Shown here: one piece after another, positions 37,902 to 47,086 of the stretch
How the letters are laid out: each line of letters begins with the position of its first letter
Position numbering within the stretch: the first letter of the stretch is position 1
NCBI RefSeq assembly: GCF_004151105.1
Contig: NZ_PHRF01000041.1
Span: forward strand, 248,001-312,000
Reading direction: 5' to 3'
Origin: Streptomyces sp. L-9-10
GTDB lineage: Bacteria; Actinomycetota; Actinomycetes; Streptomycetales; Streptomycetaceae
Length of the DNA: 64,000 nt
Program-made: the position numbers and the translations under genes
The notes under the pieces: generated by a model
Told to the model about the DNA's origin: nothing
What the model saw: only the letters and a program-made list of their open reading frames with translations
The model's database searches: none

Positions 37902-39337
37902 GCGGAGACCTCCGAGCGGTCACCGCCCCAGAGCGTGTGGAACGAGCCCTCGCGGTCCGTGCGCCGGTAGGTGTGCGCGCCGAAGAAGTCGCGCTGCCCC
38001 TGCGTGAGCGCGGCGGGCAGCCGCTCGGCGCGCAGCGCGTCGTAGTACGCGAGCGCCGCCGCGAACCCCGGCGTCGGCACACCCTGGTGCACGGCCGCGG
38101 CGACCACCGCGCGCCAGTCGTCCTGCGCCGCGCCGATCTCCGCCGCGAACTGCTTGTCCGACAGCAGGCTCGGCAGGTCCGGCTGCGTGTCGAACGCCGC
38201 GCGGATCCGGTCGAGGAACGCGGCGCGGATGATGCAGCCCGCCCGCCAGATCGCCGCGACCGAACCGAGGTCGATGTCCCAGCCGTACTCCTCGCTGCCC
38301 GCCTGGATCTGGTGGAAGCCCTGGGTGTACGACACGATCTTCGACGCGTACAGCGCCTGCTCGACCTGGTCGGCGAAGCGCGCCGCTTCGGCCTCGCCGA
38401 GCGGAGCGGCCGTCGGGCCGGACAGCGTGCGGGACGCCTCGCGCAGCGCGGCGTGTCCGGACAGCGAGCGGGCGAAGACCGCCTCGGCGATGCCGGAGAC
38501 CGGAACGCCCAGGTCGAGGGCGATCTGCACCGTCCAGCGGCCGGTGCCCTTCTGCTCCGCCTGGTCGGTCACGATGTCCACGAACGGCTTGCCGGTCGCC
38601 GCGTCCGTGTGGGCGAGCACCTCCGCCGTGATCTCGATCAGATACGAGTCGAGCCGGCCGGTGTTCCATGACCGGAAGGTCTCCGCGATCTTCGCGGGGG
38701 AGTAGCCCGCCACGGACCGCAGCAGGTGGTACGCCTCGGCGATCAGCTGCATATCGGCGTACTCGATGCCGTTGTGCACCATCTTCACGAAGTGGCCCGC
38801 GCCGTCGGGGCCGATATGGGCCACGCACGGCGCGCCGTCGGGGGCCTTCGCCGCGATCCGCTCCAGCAGCGGGCCGAGCGACTGGTACGACTCGGCGGAT
38901 CCGCCGGGCATGATGCTCGGCCCGTGCAGCGCACCCTCCTCACCGCCCGAGATGCCCACACCCACGAAGTGGATGCCGCGCTCGCGCAGTTCCCGCTCCC
39001 GGCGCCGGGTGTCCGCGAAGTGGGCGTTGCCGCCGTCGATGATGACGTCGCCCTCCTCCAGCAGCGGGGCGAACTCCTCGATCACGGCGTCCGTCGGTTC
39101 GCCGGCCTTCACCATGATGACCAGACGCCTCGGCCGCTCCAGCGCCGCGACGAAGTCCGCCGCGGACTCGGCGGCGACGAAGGTGCCCTCGTCACCGAAC
39201 TCGTCCACCAGGGCCCGTGTCTTCGACGCGGTGCGATTGTGCACGGCTACGGTGAAGCCGTTGCGGGCGAAGTTACGGGCGAGGTTGCGGCCCATCACCG
39301 CGAGCCCCGTGACGCCGATCTGGGCAGTACCACTCAT
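37898..39337 (-). CDS. gnd: 6-phosphogluconate dehydrogenase, decarboxylating
   Basis: A 479-residue enzyme converting 6-phosphogluconate and NADP to ribulose-5-phosphate and CO2. The Rossmann motif is GVTGLAVMGRNLARNFARNG, with HNRTASKT beside the NADP phosphate. The catalytic Lys185 is in GHFVKMVHNGIEYADMQ, with GISGGEEGALHGPSIMPGG. Length and the C-terminal region (SFHTLWGG) match the long (dimeric) form. The start is at ATG 39337 with AGGAG 8 bases upstream. It is not linked to a pentose-pathway cluster here. Confidence 0.95.
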   Translation of the reverse strand: MSGTAQIGVTGLAVMGRNLARNFARNGFTVAVHNRTASKTRALVDEFGDEGTFVAAESAADFVAALERPRRLVIMVKAGEPTDAVIEEFAPLLEEGDVIIDGGNAHFADTRRRERELRERGIHFVGVGISGGEEGALHGPSIMPGGSAESYQSLGPLLERIAAKAPDGAPCVAHIGPDGAGHFVKMVHNGIEYADMQLIAEAYHLLRSVAGYSPAKIAETFRSWNTGRLDSYLIEITAEVLAHTDAATGKPFVDIVTDQAEQKGTGRWTVQIALDLGVPVSGIAEAVFARSLSGHAALREASRTLSGPTAAPLGEAEAARFADQVEQALYASKIVSYTQGFHQIQAGSEEYGWDIDLGSVAAIWRAGCIIRAAFLDRIRAAFDTQPDLPSLLSDKQFAAEIGAAQDDWRAVVAAAVHQGVPTPGFAAALAYYDALRAERLPAALTQGQRDFFGAHTYRRTDREGSFHTLWGGDRSEVSA

Positions 39338-39576
39338 GCGTGCGCTCCTGGATATCCGTCGGATGTGCCGTGCCGCGCCAGTACGTCCCGCCGGGGAGGG
39401 ATACGCACCGCCGCAGACGGTCGTTCACCAATCGTCAAGCCGCCCGGGTGCTTCCGCATTCCGGGCTTGTCGCATCGTGCCGTGTCCGGTGCGTGAGCGG
39501 CAACAAGGGCCGCTCCCGGGATCGTTCGCGGAGTATTGACACCCTCTCAGCGGCGGCGTAACACTGACACGGCCTT

Positions 39577-39590
39577 GGAGAGCGCTCTCC
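39577..39590. promoter_or_regulatory. GGAGAGCGCTCTCC box upstream of the DUF1996 gene
   Basis: A perfect 14-bp palindrome with central CG, 31 bases before the ATG. Such sites are bound by LacI-family regulators. Three further perfect copies lie in this window. Confidence 0.7.
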
Positions 39591-39621
39591 CGCAGTGATT
39601 CCAAGCGGCATGGAGGTCCGC

Positions 39622-40740
39622 ATGGCCGACAGACTCCGCACCACCGCCCTGATGTCCGCGTTACTCGTCGCCACCGCACTGGCTCTGGTGGCTTTCGGGT
39701 TGTCCGCGATTTCGGACACCGCCAACGCCACCACCCCGCGCGCGGCCGACCGGCCCGCCGCGGCGGCACAGGCGGCACCGGCCGCCCACGCCGGGCACAA
39801 GATGGCTCCCGCCGCCCCCGTACCGTCGGGCGACGATCCCGACGGGGACGGGTACATACCGGCGAACCCGCCCGTGACCGGCGTGGAGCCGTCCACCGAG
39901 ATCCCCCCGCACCGCTACTTCCACGAGTTCCAGGCGAACTGCTCGGTCACGCACACCAGGCCGGATGACCCGATCGTGTACCCCGGTCAGCCCGGCAAGT
40001 CGCACGACCACACGTTCATGGGCAACACCACGACCGACGCGAACAGCACCACGGCCTCGCTGAGCGGCGGCGGCACGGCGTGCAAGGCGCCGGGCGACAA
40101 GTCCGCGTACTGGATGCCGACCCTGTTCAAGGGGGACACGGCGGTCCGGCCGGTCGGTCCGCAGACCATCTACTACAAGTCGGGCGTCACCGACTACCGC
40201 ACGGTGCGGCCGTTCCCCAAGGGGCTGCGCTTCGTCGTCGGCAGCCCCATGCAGTCGGCCGAGGAGTTCCGCAACCACCCGGGCTGGGTGGAGGGCTGGG
40301 AGTGCGGTGAGCAGTACAACAACACCGAGATCCCGGCGTCCTGCCCGACCGCCCAGGACGTACAGCTCAACCTCCGCTTCCAGGCGCCGAGTTGCTGGGA
40401 CGGAAAGTATCTGGACACCCCGAACCACCAGAGCCATATGGCCTATCCGGTCGCGCAGGGCGCCAACCAGGACGTCTGCCCGGCCTCGCATCCGGTGGCT
40501 CTGCCGATGGTCGAGTTCAAGATGGCCTGGCCCGTCAACGGCGATATGTCGCAGGTCAGACTGGCCAGCGGTACGGGACACTCGTTCCACTACGACTTCT
40601 TCAACGCGTGGGACGACGCGACGCTGAACGCGCTGGTCCAGCACTGCGTCGTGGGCGGACTCCAGTGTGACGCCCGCGGCTACGACCAGACCCATCCCGA
40701 GGCGGGCGCCGCGCTCGACGCGGACTACGAACTGCCCTGA
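39622..40740 (+). CDS. Secreted DUF1996 protein
   Basis: A 372-residue secreted protein. A signal peptide (ALLVATALALVAFGLSAI ... ANA) and a disordered Ala/Pro linker precede the DUF1996 domain, which begins at HRYFHEFQANCSVTH. Conserved pieces are GKSHDHTFMGN, YWMPTLF, CPTAQDVQLNLRFQAPSCWDG and SGTGHSFHYDFFNAW. His-rich conserved positions (HDH, HSFHYDF) could bind metal, but no reaction is known. The family is shared with fungi. ATG 39622 follows GGAGG by 5 bases; ATG 39610 lies before that ribosome site. It carries an upstream GAGAGCGCTCTC box, as does the next gene, a glycosidase, so it probably helps attack the same polysaccharide. Confidence 0.85.
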   Translation: MADRLRTTALMSALLVATALALVAFGLSAISDTANATTPRAADRPAAAAQAAPAAHAGHKMAPAAPVPSGDDPDGDGYIPANPPVTGVEPSTEIPPHRYFHEFQANCSVTHTRPDDPIVYPGQPGKSHDHTFMGNTTTDANSTTASLSGGGTACKAPGDKSAYWMPTLFKGDTAVRPVGPQTIYYKSGVTDYRTVRPFPKGLRFVVGSPMQSAEEFRNHPGWVEGWECGEQYNNTEIPASCPTAQDVQLNLRFQAPSCWDGKYLDTPNHQSHMAYPVAQGANQDVCPASHPVALPMVEFKMAWPVNGDMSQVRLASGTGHSFHYDFFNAWDDATLNALVQHCVVGGLQCDARGYDQTHPEAGAALDADYELP

Positions 40741-40779
40741 CCGGTCGCGCTCTCCCCGGTGGGTGCCGTGCGCCCATCG

Positions 40780-40795
40780 GGGAGAGCGCTCTCCC
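40780..40795. promoter_or_regulatory. GGGAGAGCGCTCTCCC box upstream of the GH-A gene
   Basis: A perfect 16-bp palindrome, 63 bases before the ATG at 40859 and 39 bases after the DUF1996 stop. Confidence 0.7.
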
Positions 40796-40858
40796 GTGCC
40801 CGTTCCCACGGCCCGCATCCGCACCCGCCCCCCCCACATCCCGAGGAGACACCACCCC

Positions 40859-42628
40859 ATGCACCCACCCGCCGTACACGCTGTACACCGGCCGGCCGGC
40901 CGGGCCCGCCGGTTCGCCCCGGTCGCCGTCGCCGCGCTCTTCGCCGCCTGCGCGGTGGCCCTCCCGGCCCCCGCCGCGCACGCCGCCGGCAGCGTCGTCA
41001 AGGTCACCGGATCACAGGGCTCCTGGCAGCTGACCGTCGACGGAGCGCCCTACCAGGTCAAGGGCCTGACCTGGGGGCCCGCGGTGGCCGACGCCGCGCG
41101 GTACATGCCCGACGTGAAGTCGATGGGCGTCAACACCGTACGCACCTGGGGCACCGACGCCACCAGCAAACCGCTGCTCGACGCGGCGGCGGCCAATGGA
41201 GTCAAGGTCATCGCCGGCTTCTGGCTCCAGCCCGGCGGCGGTCCCGGCAGCGGTGGCTGTGTCGACTACCTGACGGACACCACCTACAAGAACAACATGC
41301 TCGCGGAGTTCCCCAGGTGGGTGGAGACCTACAAGGACCACCCCGGCGTCCTGATGTGGAACGTGGGCAACGAGTCCGTCCTCGGCCTCCAGAACTGCTA
41401 CAGCGGCACCGCGCTGGAGCAGCAGCGCGACGCGTACACCACCTTCGTCAACGAGATCGCGAAGAAGATCCACGCGGTCGATCCCAACCACCCCGTGACC
41501 TCGACGGACGCCTGGACCGGGGCCTGGCCGTACTACCAGCGCAACGCGCCCGACCTCGATCTGTACGCGGTGAACTCCTACGGCGACGTCTGCAATATCC
41601 GCAAGACCTGGGAGGACGGCGGTTACACCAAGCCCTATATCGTCACCGAGGGCGGCCCCGCCGGTGAGTGGGAGGTGCCCGACGACGCGAACGGCGTGCC
41701 CGACGAGCCCGCCGACACCGCCAAGGCGAGCGGCTACACCAAGGCGTGGGGCTGTGTCACCGGTCATCAGGGCGTGGCGCTCGGTGCGACACTCTTCCAC
41801 TACGGCACCGAATACGACTTCGGCGGCGTCTGGTTCAACCTGCTGCCCGCGGGCCAGAAGCGGCTCTCGTACTACGCGGTGAAGCGGGCCTACGGGGGCA
41901 ACACCTCCGCCGACAACACTCCGCCGGTGATCTCCTCGATGGCGGTCGACGGCGCCGCCTCGGTCCCGGCCGGGCGGGAGTTCACCGTACGGACGTCGGT
42001 CTCGGACCCGGACGGCGACCCGCTCTCGTACCAGGTGCTGCTGGGCAGCAAGTACCTCGACAACTCGGGCCAGTTGACGGACGCCCGGTTCACCGACGCG
42101 GGCAACGGCACCTTCAGGGTCACCGCGCCCGGCCGGCTCGGGGTGTGGAAGGTCTATGTCAAGGCGTCCGACGGCAAGGGCAACGTCGGTATCGAGACGA
42201 AGTCCTTCAAGGTGGTGCCGCCGCCGGTCGACGGAACCAATCTCGCCCAGGGCAGGCCGGCCACGGCGTCCTCGTCCCAGCCGAGCGGCACCGGCTGCCC
42301 CTGCCCCGCGGGCAACGCCGTCGACGGCTCGTTCGACACCCGCTGGGCCAGCGACTGGAGCGACCCGCAATGGGTCCAGGTCGACCTGGGGCGCAAGACG
42401 GAGTTCCGGCATGTCCAGCTGGCCTGGGAAGCCGCGTACGCCAAGGGCTACACCCTCCAGACCTCCGACAACGGCCAGGACTGGACCACGCTGAGGACCG
42501 TCGCCGACGGCGACGGCGGGATCGATGATCACGAGGTCGCCGGAAACGCCCGCTATGTGCGGGTCAACTCGACCGTACGGGGCACCCCTTGGGGCTACTC
42601 GCTCTACGAGTTCGGGGTGTTCGGCTGA
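40859..42628 (+). CDS. Secreted clan GH-A glycoside hydrolase with discoidin domain
   Basis: A 589-residue secreted enzyme. The signal peptide ends at PAAHAAG (about 43). Residues 45-380 are a TIM barrel: VDGAPYQVKGLTWGP, MGVNTVRTWG, then acid/base Glu172 in WNVGNESV and nucleophile Glu264 in IVTEGGPAGEW. This fits clan GH-A and is nearest to GH2-type C-terminal barrels and glucanosyltransferases. The middle (390-455) is a beta-sandwich, and 460-589 is an F5/8 (discoidin) carbohydrate-binding domain starting NLAQGRPATASSSQP. Substrate likely a beta-glucan, inferred from neighbours and the shared LacI box. GAGGAG lies about 12 bases before the start. Confidence 0.82.
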   Translation: MHPPAVHAVHRPAGRARRFAPVAVAALFAACAVALPAPAAHAAGSVVKVTGSQGSWQLTVDGAPYQVKGLTWGPAVADAARYMPDVKSMGVNTVRTWGTDATSKPLLDAAAANGVKVIAGFWLQPGGGPGSGGCVDYLTDTTYKNNMLAEFPRWVETYKDHPGVLMWNVGNESVLGLQNCYSGTALEQQRDAYTTFVNEIAKKIHAVDPNHPVTSTDAWTGAWPYYQRNAPDLDLYAVNSYGDVCNIRKTWEDGGYTKPYIVTEGGPAGEWEVPDDANGVPDEPADTAKASGYTKAWGCVTGHQGVALGATLFHYGTEYDFGGVWFNLLPAGQKRLSYYAVKRAYGGNTSADNTPPVISSMAVDGAASVPAGREFTVRTSVSDPDGDPLSYQVLLGSKYLDNSGQLTDARFTDAGNGTFRVTAPGRLGVWKVYVKASDGKGNVGIETKSFKVVPPPVDGTNLAQGRPATASSSQPSGTGCPCPAGNAVDGSFDTRWASDWSDPQWVQVDLGRKTEFRHVQLAWEAAYAKGYTLQTSDNGQDWTTLRTVADGDGGIDDHEVAGNARYVRVNSTVRGTPWGYSLYEFGVFG

Positions 42629-42648
42629 CGGGGCGGCATCGCGGAAGC

Positions 42649-42685
42649 TCGCGGCGGGCCACGGGACTCCCGTGGCCCGCCGCGA
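42649..42685. terminator. Strong hairpin terminator
   Basis: A 17-bp perfect stem (arms 42649-42665 and 42669-42685, including GGCGGGCCACGGG) closes on a 3-base loop. AATGTTTA follows. It lies 21 bases after the glycosidase stop. Confidence 0.85.
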
Positions 42686-42831
42686 AATGTTTAGCGGGCG
42701 ATTTTGCGTATACGGGCGCCGCTCGCACGTGAATCATCGACCGCGTCGGGCAGCGATCGGGCACAAGCGGAGCCTCATTCGGGCAGTGATCCGCGCAACA
42801 CCGACCCTGCTACCCGTGATGACCAGCGCAA

Positions 42832-42884
42832 AGCTTCTTGACGAAACGGGCATGAACGGACACAGTCGGTGCAGCGAAGAAGCT
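42832..42884 (+). promoter_or_regulatory. Possible promoter and dyad of the DeoR gene
   Basis: TTGACG at 42838-42843 is a -35 match, though no good -10 follows. AGCTTCTT (42832-42839) and AAGAAGCT (42877-42884) are inverted repeats flanking the putative promoter and could bind DeoR dimers. Apart from this and the terminator the 340-base gap shows nothing. Confidence 0.3.
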
Positions 42885-42969
42885 GGTCGCAGCGGGTCCC
42901 TTGCTTGTACAAACGACCCATGAGCCCGAACGGGTGCTGAGCCGCAGCAAAGCAGGGAAGTGTGTCACC

Positions 42970-43731
42970 GTGGACACCGACGAACGACGAAGAGAAATTC
43001 TCGAGATCGCCCGGCGTGACGGGTCAGTGGAAGTCAGCGCACTGGCCACGAAGCTCCGGGTCGCGAAGGAGACCGTCCGGCGTGATCTGCACGCCCTGGA
43101 GGGTCATGGACTGGTACGGCGTACCCACGGCGGGGCCTACCCGGTGGAGAGCGCCGGCTTCGAAACGACTCTCGCGGTACGGACCACCCGGCTCGTACCC
43201 CAGAAGTCACGGATCGCGGCGGCCGCCGCGGATCTCCTGGGAGACGCGGAAACGGTCTTCGTCGACGAGGGTTTCACCCCTCAGCTCGTCGCCGAGGCGC
43301 TGCCGCGGGACCGGCAGCTGACCGTCGTCACCGCCTCCCTCGCCGTGGCGACCGCGCTCGCCGAGGCCGAGAAGATCGCCGTACTGCTGCTCGGCGGGCG
43401 GGTGCGCGGCTCCACCATGGCCACGGTCGATCACTGGACCACCAGAATGCTCTCCGACTTCGTCATCGACCTGGCGTACGTCGGAGCGAACGGCATCTCC
43501 CGCGAGTACGGCCTCACCACCCCCGACCCGGCCGTCAGTGAGGTGAAGGCCCAGGCGATGCGCAGCGCCCGCCGCCGGGTCTTCGCGGGGATCCACACCA
43601 AGTTCGGCGCCGTCAGCTTCTGCCGCTTCGCGGAGGTCGGCGACTTCGAGTCGATCGTGACGGACGCGGGTCTGCCGTCTGCCGAGGCACAGCGTTACTC
43701 ACTGCTGGGCCCGCAGGTCATCCGCGTCTGA
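42970..43731 (+). CDS. DeoR-family regulator of the polyol operon
   Basis: A 253-residue DeoR-type repressor. The N-terminal helix-turn-helix is RRREILEIARRDGSVEVSALATKLRVAKETVRRDLHAL, followed by HGLVRRTHGGAYPVES, typical of the family. The effector domain with FVDEGFTPQLVAEALP resembles sugar-phosphate sensors. GTG 42970 is preferred to TTG 42901, since GGGAAG lies upstream and family members begin at this residue. It is the first gene of a same-strand run of sugar-alcohol genes starting 117 bases later. The inducer is probably a phosphorylated ketose or polyol. Confidence 0.85.
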   Translation: MDTDERRREILEIARRDGSVEVSALATKLRVAKETVRRDLHALEGHGLVRRTHGGAYPVESAGFETTLAVRTTRLVPQKSRIAAAAADLLGDAETVFVDEGFTPQLVAEALPRDRQLTVVTASLAVATALAEAEKIAVLLLGGRVRGSTMATVDHWTTRMLSDFVIDLAYVGANGISREYGLTTPDPAVSEVKAQAMRSARRRVFAGIHTKFGAVSFCRFAEVGDFESIVTDAGLPSAEAQRYSLLGPQVIRV

Positions 43732-43848
43732 ATCAGCAGGCATCACCCCCTCTTCATTCCGCCCTCTTCCATCGGTCCGTTCCCCGGTCCGGAGGCGGGG
43801 CAGAGCCGTCCCGAAACCCCTTTCGCAACGATGATCAGGAGAAATCTC

Positions 43849-45210
43849 ATGCCCCTCCAGCAACGACGACGCGACCTCCGCGTGCGTGTGGGTGCGAGCG
43901 CGGCCCTGGTGGCCCTTCTCGCGGGGTGCAGCGGCGCGGGCGGCGCCTCTTCGTCCGGCGGGGGTGACACCCTCAACGTGCTCATGGTGAACAACCCGCA
44001 GATGGTCGAGTTGCAGAAGCTGACCGCGGACAACTTCACCAAGGACACCGGGATCAAGGTCAACTTCACGGTGCTCCCGGAGAACGACGTCCGCGACAAG
44101 ATCACCCAGGACTTCTCCAACCAGGCCGGCCAGTACGACGTCGCCACCATCAGCAACTTCGAGGTGCCCTTCTTCGCGAAGAACGGCTGGCTGCACTCGC
44201 TCGACGAGTACACCGCCAAGGACAAGGCATTCGACCAGGGCGACATCCTCAAGCCCCTCCAGGAGTCCCTCACCGCGGAGGACGGCAAGCTCTACGGCCA
44301 GCCCTTCTACGGCGAGTCGTCCTTCCTGATGTACCGCAAGGACGTCTTCGAGGCGAAGAAGCTGACGATGCCGGCGAAGCCCACCTGGCAGCAGGTCGCC
44401 GACCTCGCCGCCAAGGCGGACGGCGCGGAGGCGGGCATGAAGGGCATCTGCCTGCGCGGGCTGCCCGGCTGGGGCGAGGTCATCGCCCCGCTCACCACCG
44501 TCGTCAACACCATGGGCGGCACCTGGTTCACCAAGGACTGGGAGGCGCAGCTCACCTCCCCGGAGTTCACCAAGGCCACCCAGTTCTATGTCGACCTGGT
44601 ACGCAAGCACGGTGAGGCGGGCGCGCCCCAGGCCGGCTACGCCGAGTGCCTGAACAACATGACGCAGGGCAAGTCGGCCATGTGGTACGACGCCACCGCC
44701 GGCGCCGGCTCGCTGGAGGCCAAGGGATCCCCGGTCAAGGGCAAGATCGGCTACGTACCCGCGCCGGTCGACAAGACGGAGAGCTCCGGCTGGCTGTACA
44801 CCTGGGCCTGGGGCATGCAGAAGGCGTCCACCAAGACCGAGAACGCGTGGAAGTTCATCTCCTGGGCGTCCAGCAAGGAGTACGAGAACCTCGTCGGCGA
44901 GAAGATCGGCTGGTCCAACGTGCCCGCCGGCAAGCGCGCCTCCACGTACGCCAACCCGGACTACCTGAAGGACGCGGCGGCCTTCGCCGATGTCACCAAG
45001 CAGGCCATCGCCAACGCCAACCCGCGTGACCCGGGCACCCAGCCCCGTCCGACGGTCGGCATCCAGTTCGTCGACATCCCCGAGTTCACCGACCTCGGCA
45101 CCAAGGTCTCGCAGGAGATCAGCGCGGCCATCGCCGGCAAGAAGTCGGTTGCCGAGGCGCTCAAGAACTCGCAGGCGCTCGCCGAGAAGGTAGGCAAGGA
45201 CCAGAAGTGA
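43849..45210 (+). CDS. Polyol ABC transporter substrate-binding lipoprotein (SmoE-like)
   Basis: A 453-residue solute-binding lipoprotein. The signal peptide ends in the lipobox LLAGCSG, so the Cys is lipidated. The rest is a type I carbohydrate-binding fold: TLNVLMVNNPQMVELQKLT, FTKDTGIKVNFTVLPEN, DVATISNFEVPFFAKNGWL. It is like the sorbitol/mannitol binding proteins. ATG 43849 follows AGGAGA by 6 bases. It starts a tightly overlapping operon with two permeases, a dehydrogenase and a kinase, all on the same strand. No ATPase gene is present; a shared MsiK-type ATPase is probably used. Confidence 0.87.
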   Translation: MPLQQRRRDLRVRVGASAALVALLAGCSGAGGASSSGGGDTLNVLMVNNPQMVELQKLTADNFTKDTGIKVNFTVLPENDVRDKITQDFSNQAGQYDVATISNFEVPFFAKNGWLHSLDEYTAKDKAFDQGDILKPLQESLTAEDGKLYGQPFYGESSFLMYRKDVFEAKKLTMPAKPTWQQVADLAAKADGAEAGMKGICLRGLPGWGEVIAPLTTVVNTMGGTWFTKDWEAQLTSPEFTKATQFYVDLVRKHGEAGAPQAGYAECLNNMTQGKSAMWYDATAGAGSLEAKGSPVKGKIGYVPAPVDKTESSGWLYTWAWGMQKASTKTENAWKFISWASSKEYENLVGEKIGWSNVPAGKRASTYANPDYLKDAAAFADVTKQAIANANPRDPGTQPRPTVGIQFVDIPEFTDLGTKVSQEISAAIAGKKSVAEALKNSQALAEKVGKDQK

Positions 45211-46190
45211 GTACCTCCGTCAGCACCCCCCCACTCTCCCCGGCCGGTGCCAAGCGCCCTTCGGCGCCCGGGCGCGCCGGCCGGGGGGCCTCGGGCCGGG
45301 CCCGCGCCTGGGCCACCCGTGCCCCGTTGCTGCCCGCCCTGATCTTCCTGATCGCGGTCACCCAGCTGCCGTTCGTGGCGACGCTGGTGATCTCCCTCTT
45401 CGACTGGAACTCGCTCGCCCCCGACGACCGCAGCTTCGCCGGGCTCTCCAACTACGGTTCCGTCTTCACCGACGCGAGTCTGCGCGAGTCGGTCTTCACC
45501 ACCGTGCTGCTCACCGCGACCGTGGTGATCGTCAGCGTGGTCCTCGGACTGCTGCTGGCCCTGCTGCTCGACCGTAAGTTCATCGGGCGCGGCTTCGTCC
45601 GTACGCTGCTCATCACGCCGTTCCTGCTGGTGCCCGTGTCGGCCGCGCTGATGTGGAAGCACGTTCTCTACAACCCCGAGTACGGCCTGCTGAACGGCGG
45701 ATGGGCGTGGTTCACCGGACTCTTCGGAGTCTCGGACCCCGCCCAGCCCGACTGGATCTCCGACATGCCGCTGCTGGCGGTCGAGGCATCCCTGATCTGG
45801 CAGTGGACGCCGTTCATGATGCTCATCCTGCTCGCCGGGCTGCAGAGCAGGCCCGCCGAGATCATGGAGGCCGCGAAGCTGGACGGCGCGACCGGCTGGC
45901 AGATGTTCCGCTTCCTGACGGTGCCGCATCTGCGCCGCTATCTGGAACTGGGCGTCCTGCTCGGGTCGATCTACATCGTGCAGAACTTCGACGCGGTGTT
46001 CACGCTCACCTCGGGCGGGCTCGGCACCGCGAACCTCCCGTACACCATCTACCAGACCTTCTACCAGGCTCACGAGTACGGACTGGCCTCGGCCGCCGGA
46101 GTCGTCGTCGTGATCGGCACCATCGTGATCGCGACCTTCGCCCTGCGCGTCGTCTCGTCCCTCTTCAGTGAGGAGGCGAACCGGGCATGA
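45207..46190 (+). CDS. Polyol ABC transporter permease, MalF-type
   Basis: A 327-residue permease with six membrane helices. The N-terminal LPALIFLIAVTQLPFVATLVISLFDWN and the EAA-loop (EIMEAAKLDGATGWQMFRFLTVPHLRRYLELG) fit CUT1 systems. It begins at a GTG that overlaps the binding-protein stop by 4 bases (GTGA), so translation is coupled. It forms the channel with the next gene product. Confidence 0.88.
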   Translation: MSTSVSTPPLSPAGAKRPSAPGRAGRGASGRARAWATRAPLLPALIFLIAVTQLPFVATLVISLFDWNSLAPDDRSFAGLSNYGSVFTDASLRESVFTTVLLTATVVIVSVVLGLLLALLLDRKFIGRGFVRTLLITPFLLVPVSAALMWKHVLYNPEYGLLNGGWAWFTGLFGVSDPAQPDWISDMPLLAVEASLIWQWTPFMMLILLAGLQSRPAEIMEAAKLDGATGWQMFRFLTVPHLRRYLELGVLLGSIYIVQNFDAVFTLTSGGLGTANLPYTIYQTFYQAHEYGLASAAGVVVVIGTIVIATFALRVVSSLFSEEANRA

Positions 46191-47086
46191 GCACACTCTC
46201 CGTACCGAACGCCGGCGCGGCGTCCCGCCCCCGCGTCGACAAGTACGCCCCCGCCGCCCGGAAGGCCAGGCGGCGCTCCGCCGGGCTCGGGCTGCTGGCC
46301 TGGATCGTCGGTATCGCCTTCTGTCTGCCGGCGCTGTGGATGCTGCTGACCTCCTTCCACTCGGAGGCGGACGCGGCGACCAACCCGCCGTCCATCGGCG
46401 CGCCGCTCACGCTCGACAGCTACCGGGTGTTCTTCGGCGAGGGCGGCGGCGCCAGCCCCTGGCCGCCGCTGATCAACTCCCTGACGGCGTCGCTGTTCTC
46501 CACGCTGTTCGTGCTGGTGCTCGCGCTTCCGGCGGCGTACGCGCTCTCCATCAAGCGGGTGGAGAAGTGGACGGACGTGATGTTCTTCTTCCTCTCCACG
46601 AAGATGCTGCCCGTCGTCGCCGGACTGCTGCCGGTGTATCTCTTCGCCAAGAACGTCGGCATGCTGGACAACATCTGGCTGCTCGTCATCCTCTACACCT
46701 CGATGAATCTGCCGATCGCGGTGTGGATGATGCAGTCCTTCCTCGCGGATGTGCCGGTCTCCATCATCGAGGCCGCACAGGTGGACGGCGCCCGGCTGCC
46801 GACGGTGCTGATGCGGGTGGTGGCCCCGGTGGCCGCGCCCGGTATCGCGGCGACCTCGCTGATCTGCTTCATCTTCAGCTGGAACGAGCTGCTCTTCGCC
46901 AGGGTGCTCACCGGTGTGACGGCTCAGACCGCACCCGTATTCCTGACGGGCTTCGTCACCAGCCAGGGGCTCTTCCTCGCCCAGCTGTGCGCCGCGTCCG
47001 TCGTTGTGTCCCTGCCGGTTCTCGCCGCAGGTTTCGCCGCCCAGGACAAGTTGGTCCAGGGCCTTTCTCTTGGAGCTGTTAAGTAA
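46187..47086 (+). CDS. Polyol ABC transporter permease, MalG-type
   Basis: A 299-residue permease with six helices: LLAWIVGIAFCLPALWMLLTSF near the start and the EAA loop SIIEAAQVDGARLPTVLMRVVAPVAAPGI. The ATG overlaps the stop of the previous gene (ATGA), and its own stop TAA overlaps the next ATG by one base. It pairs with the MalF-type protein; no ATP-binding subunit follows. Confidence 0.88.
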   Translation: MSTLSVPNAGAASRPRVDKYAPAARKARRRSAGLGLLAWIVGIAFCLPALWMLLTSFHSEADAATNPPSIGAPLTLDSYRVFFGEGGGASPWPPLINSLTASLFSTLFVLVLALPAAYALSIKRVEKWTDVMFFFLSTKMLPVVAGLLPVYLFAKNVGMLDNIWLLVILYTSMNLPIAVWMMQSFLADVPVSIIEAAQVDGARLPTVLMRVVAPVAAPGIAATSLICFIFSWNELLFARVLTGVTAQTAPVFLTGFVTSQGLFLAQLCAASVVVSLPVLAAGFAAQDKLVQGLSLGAVK

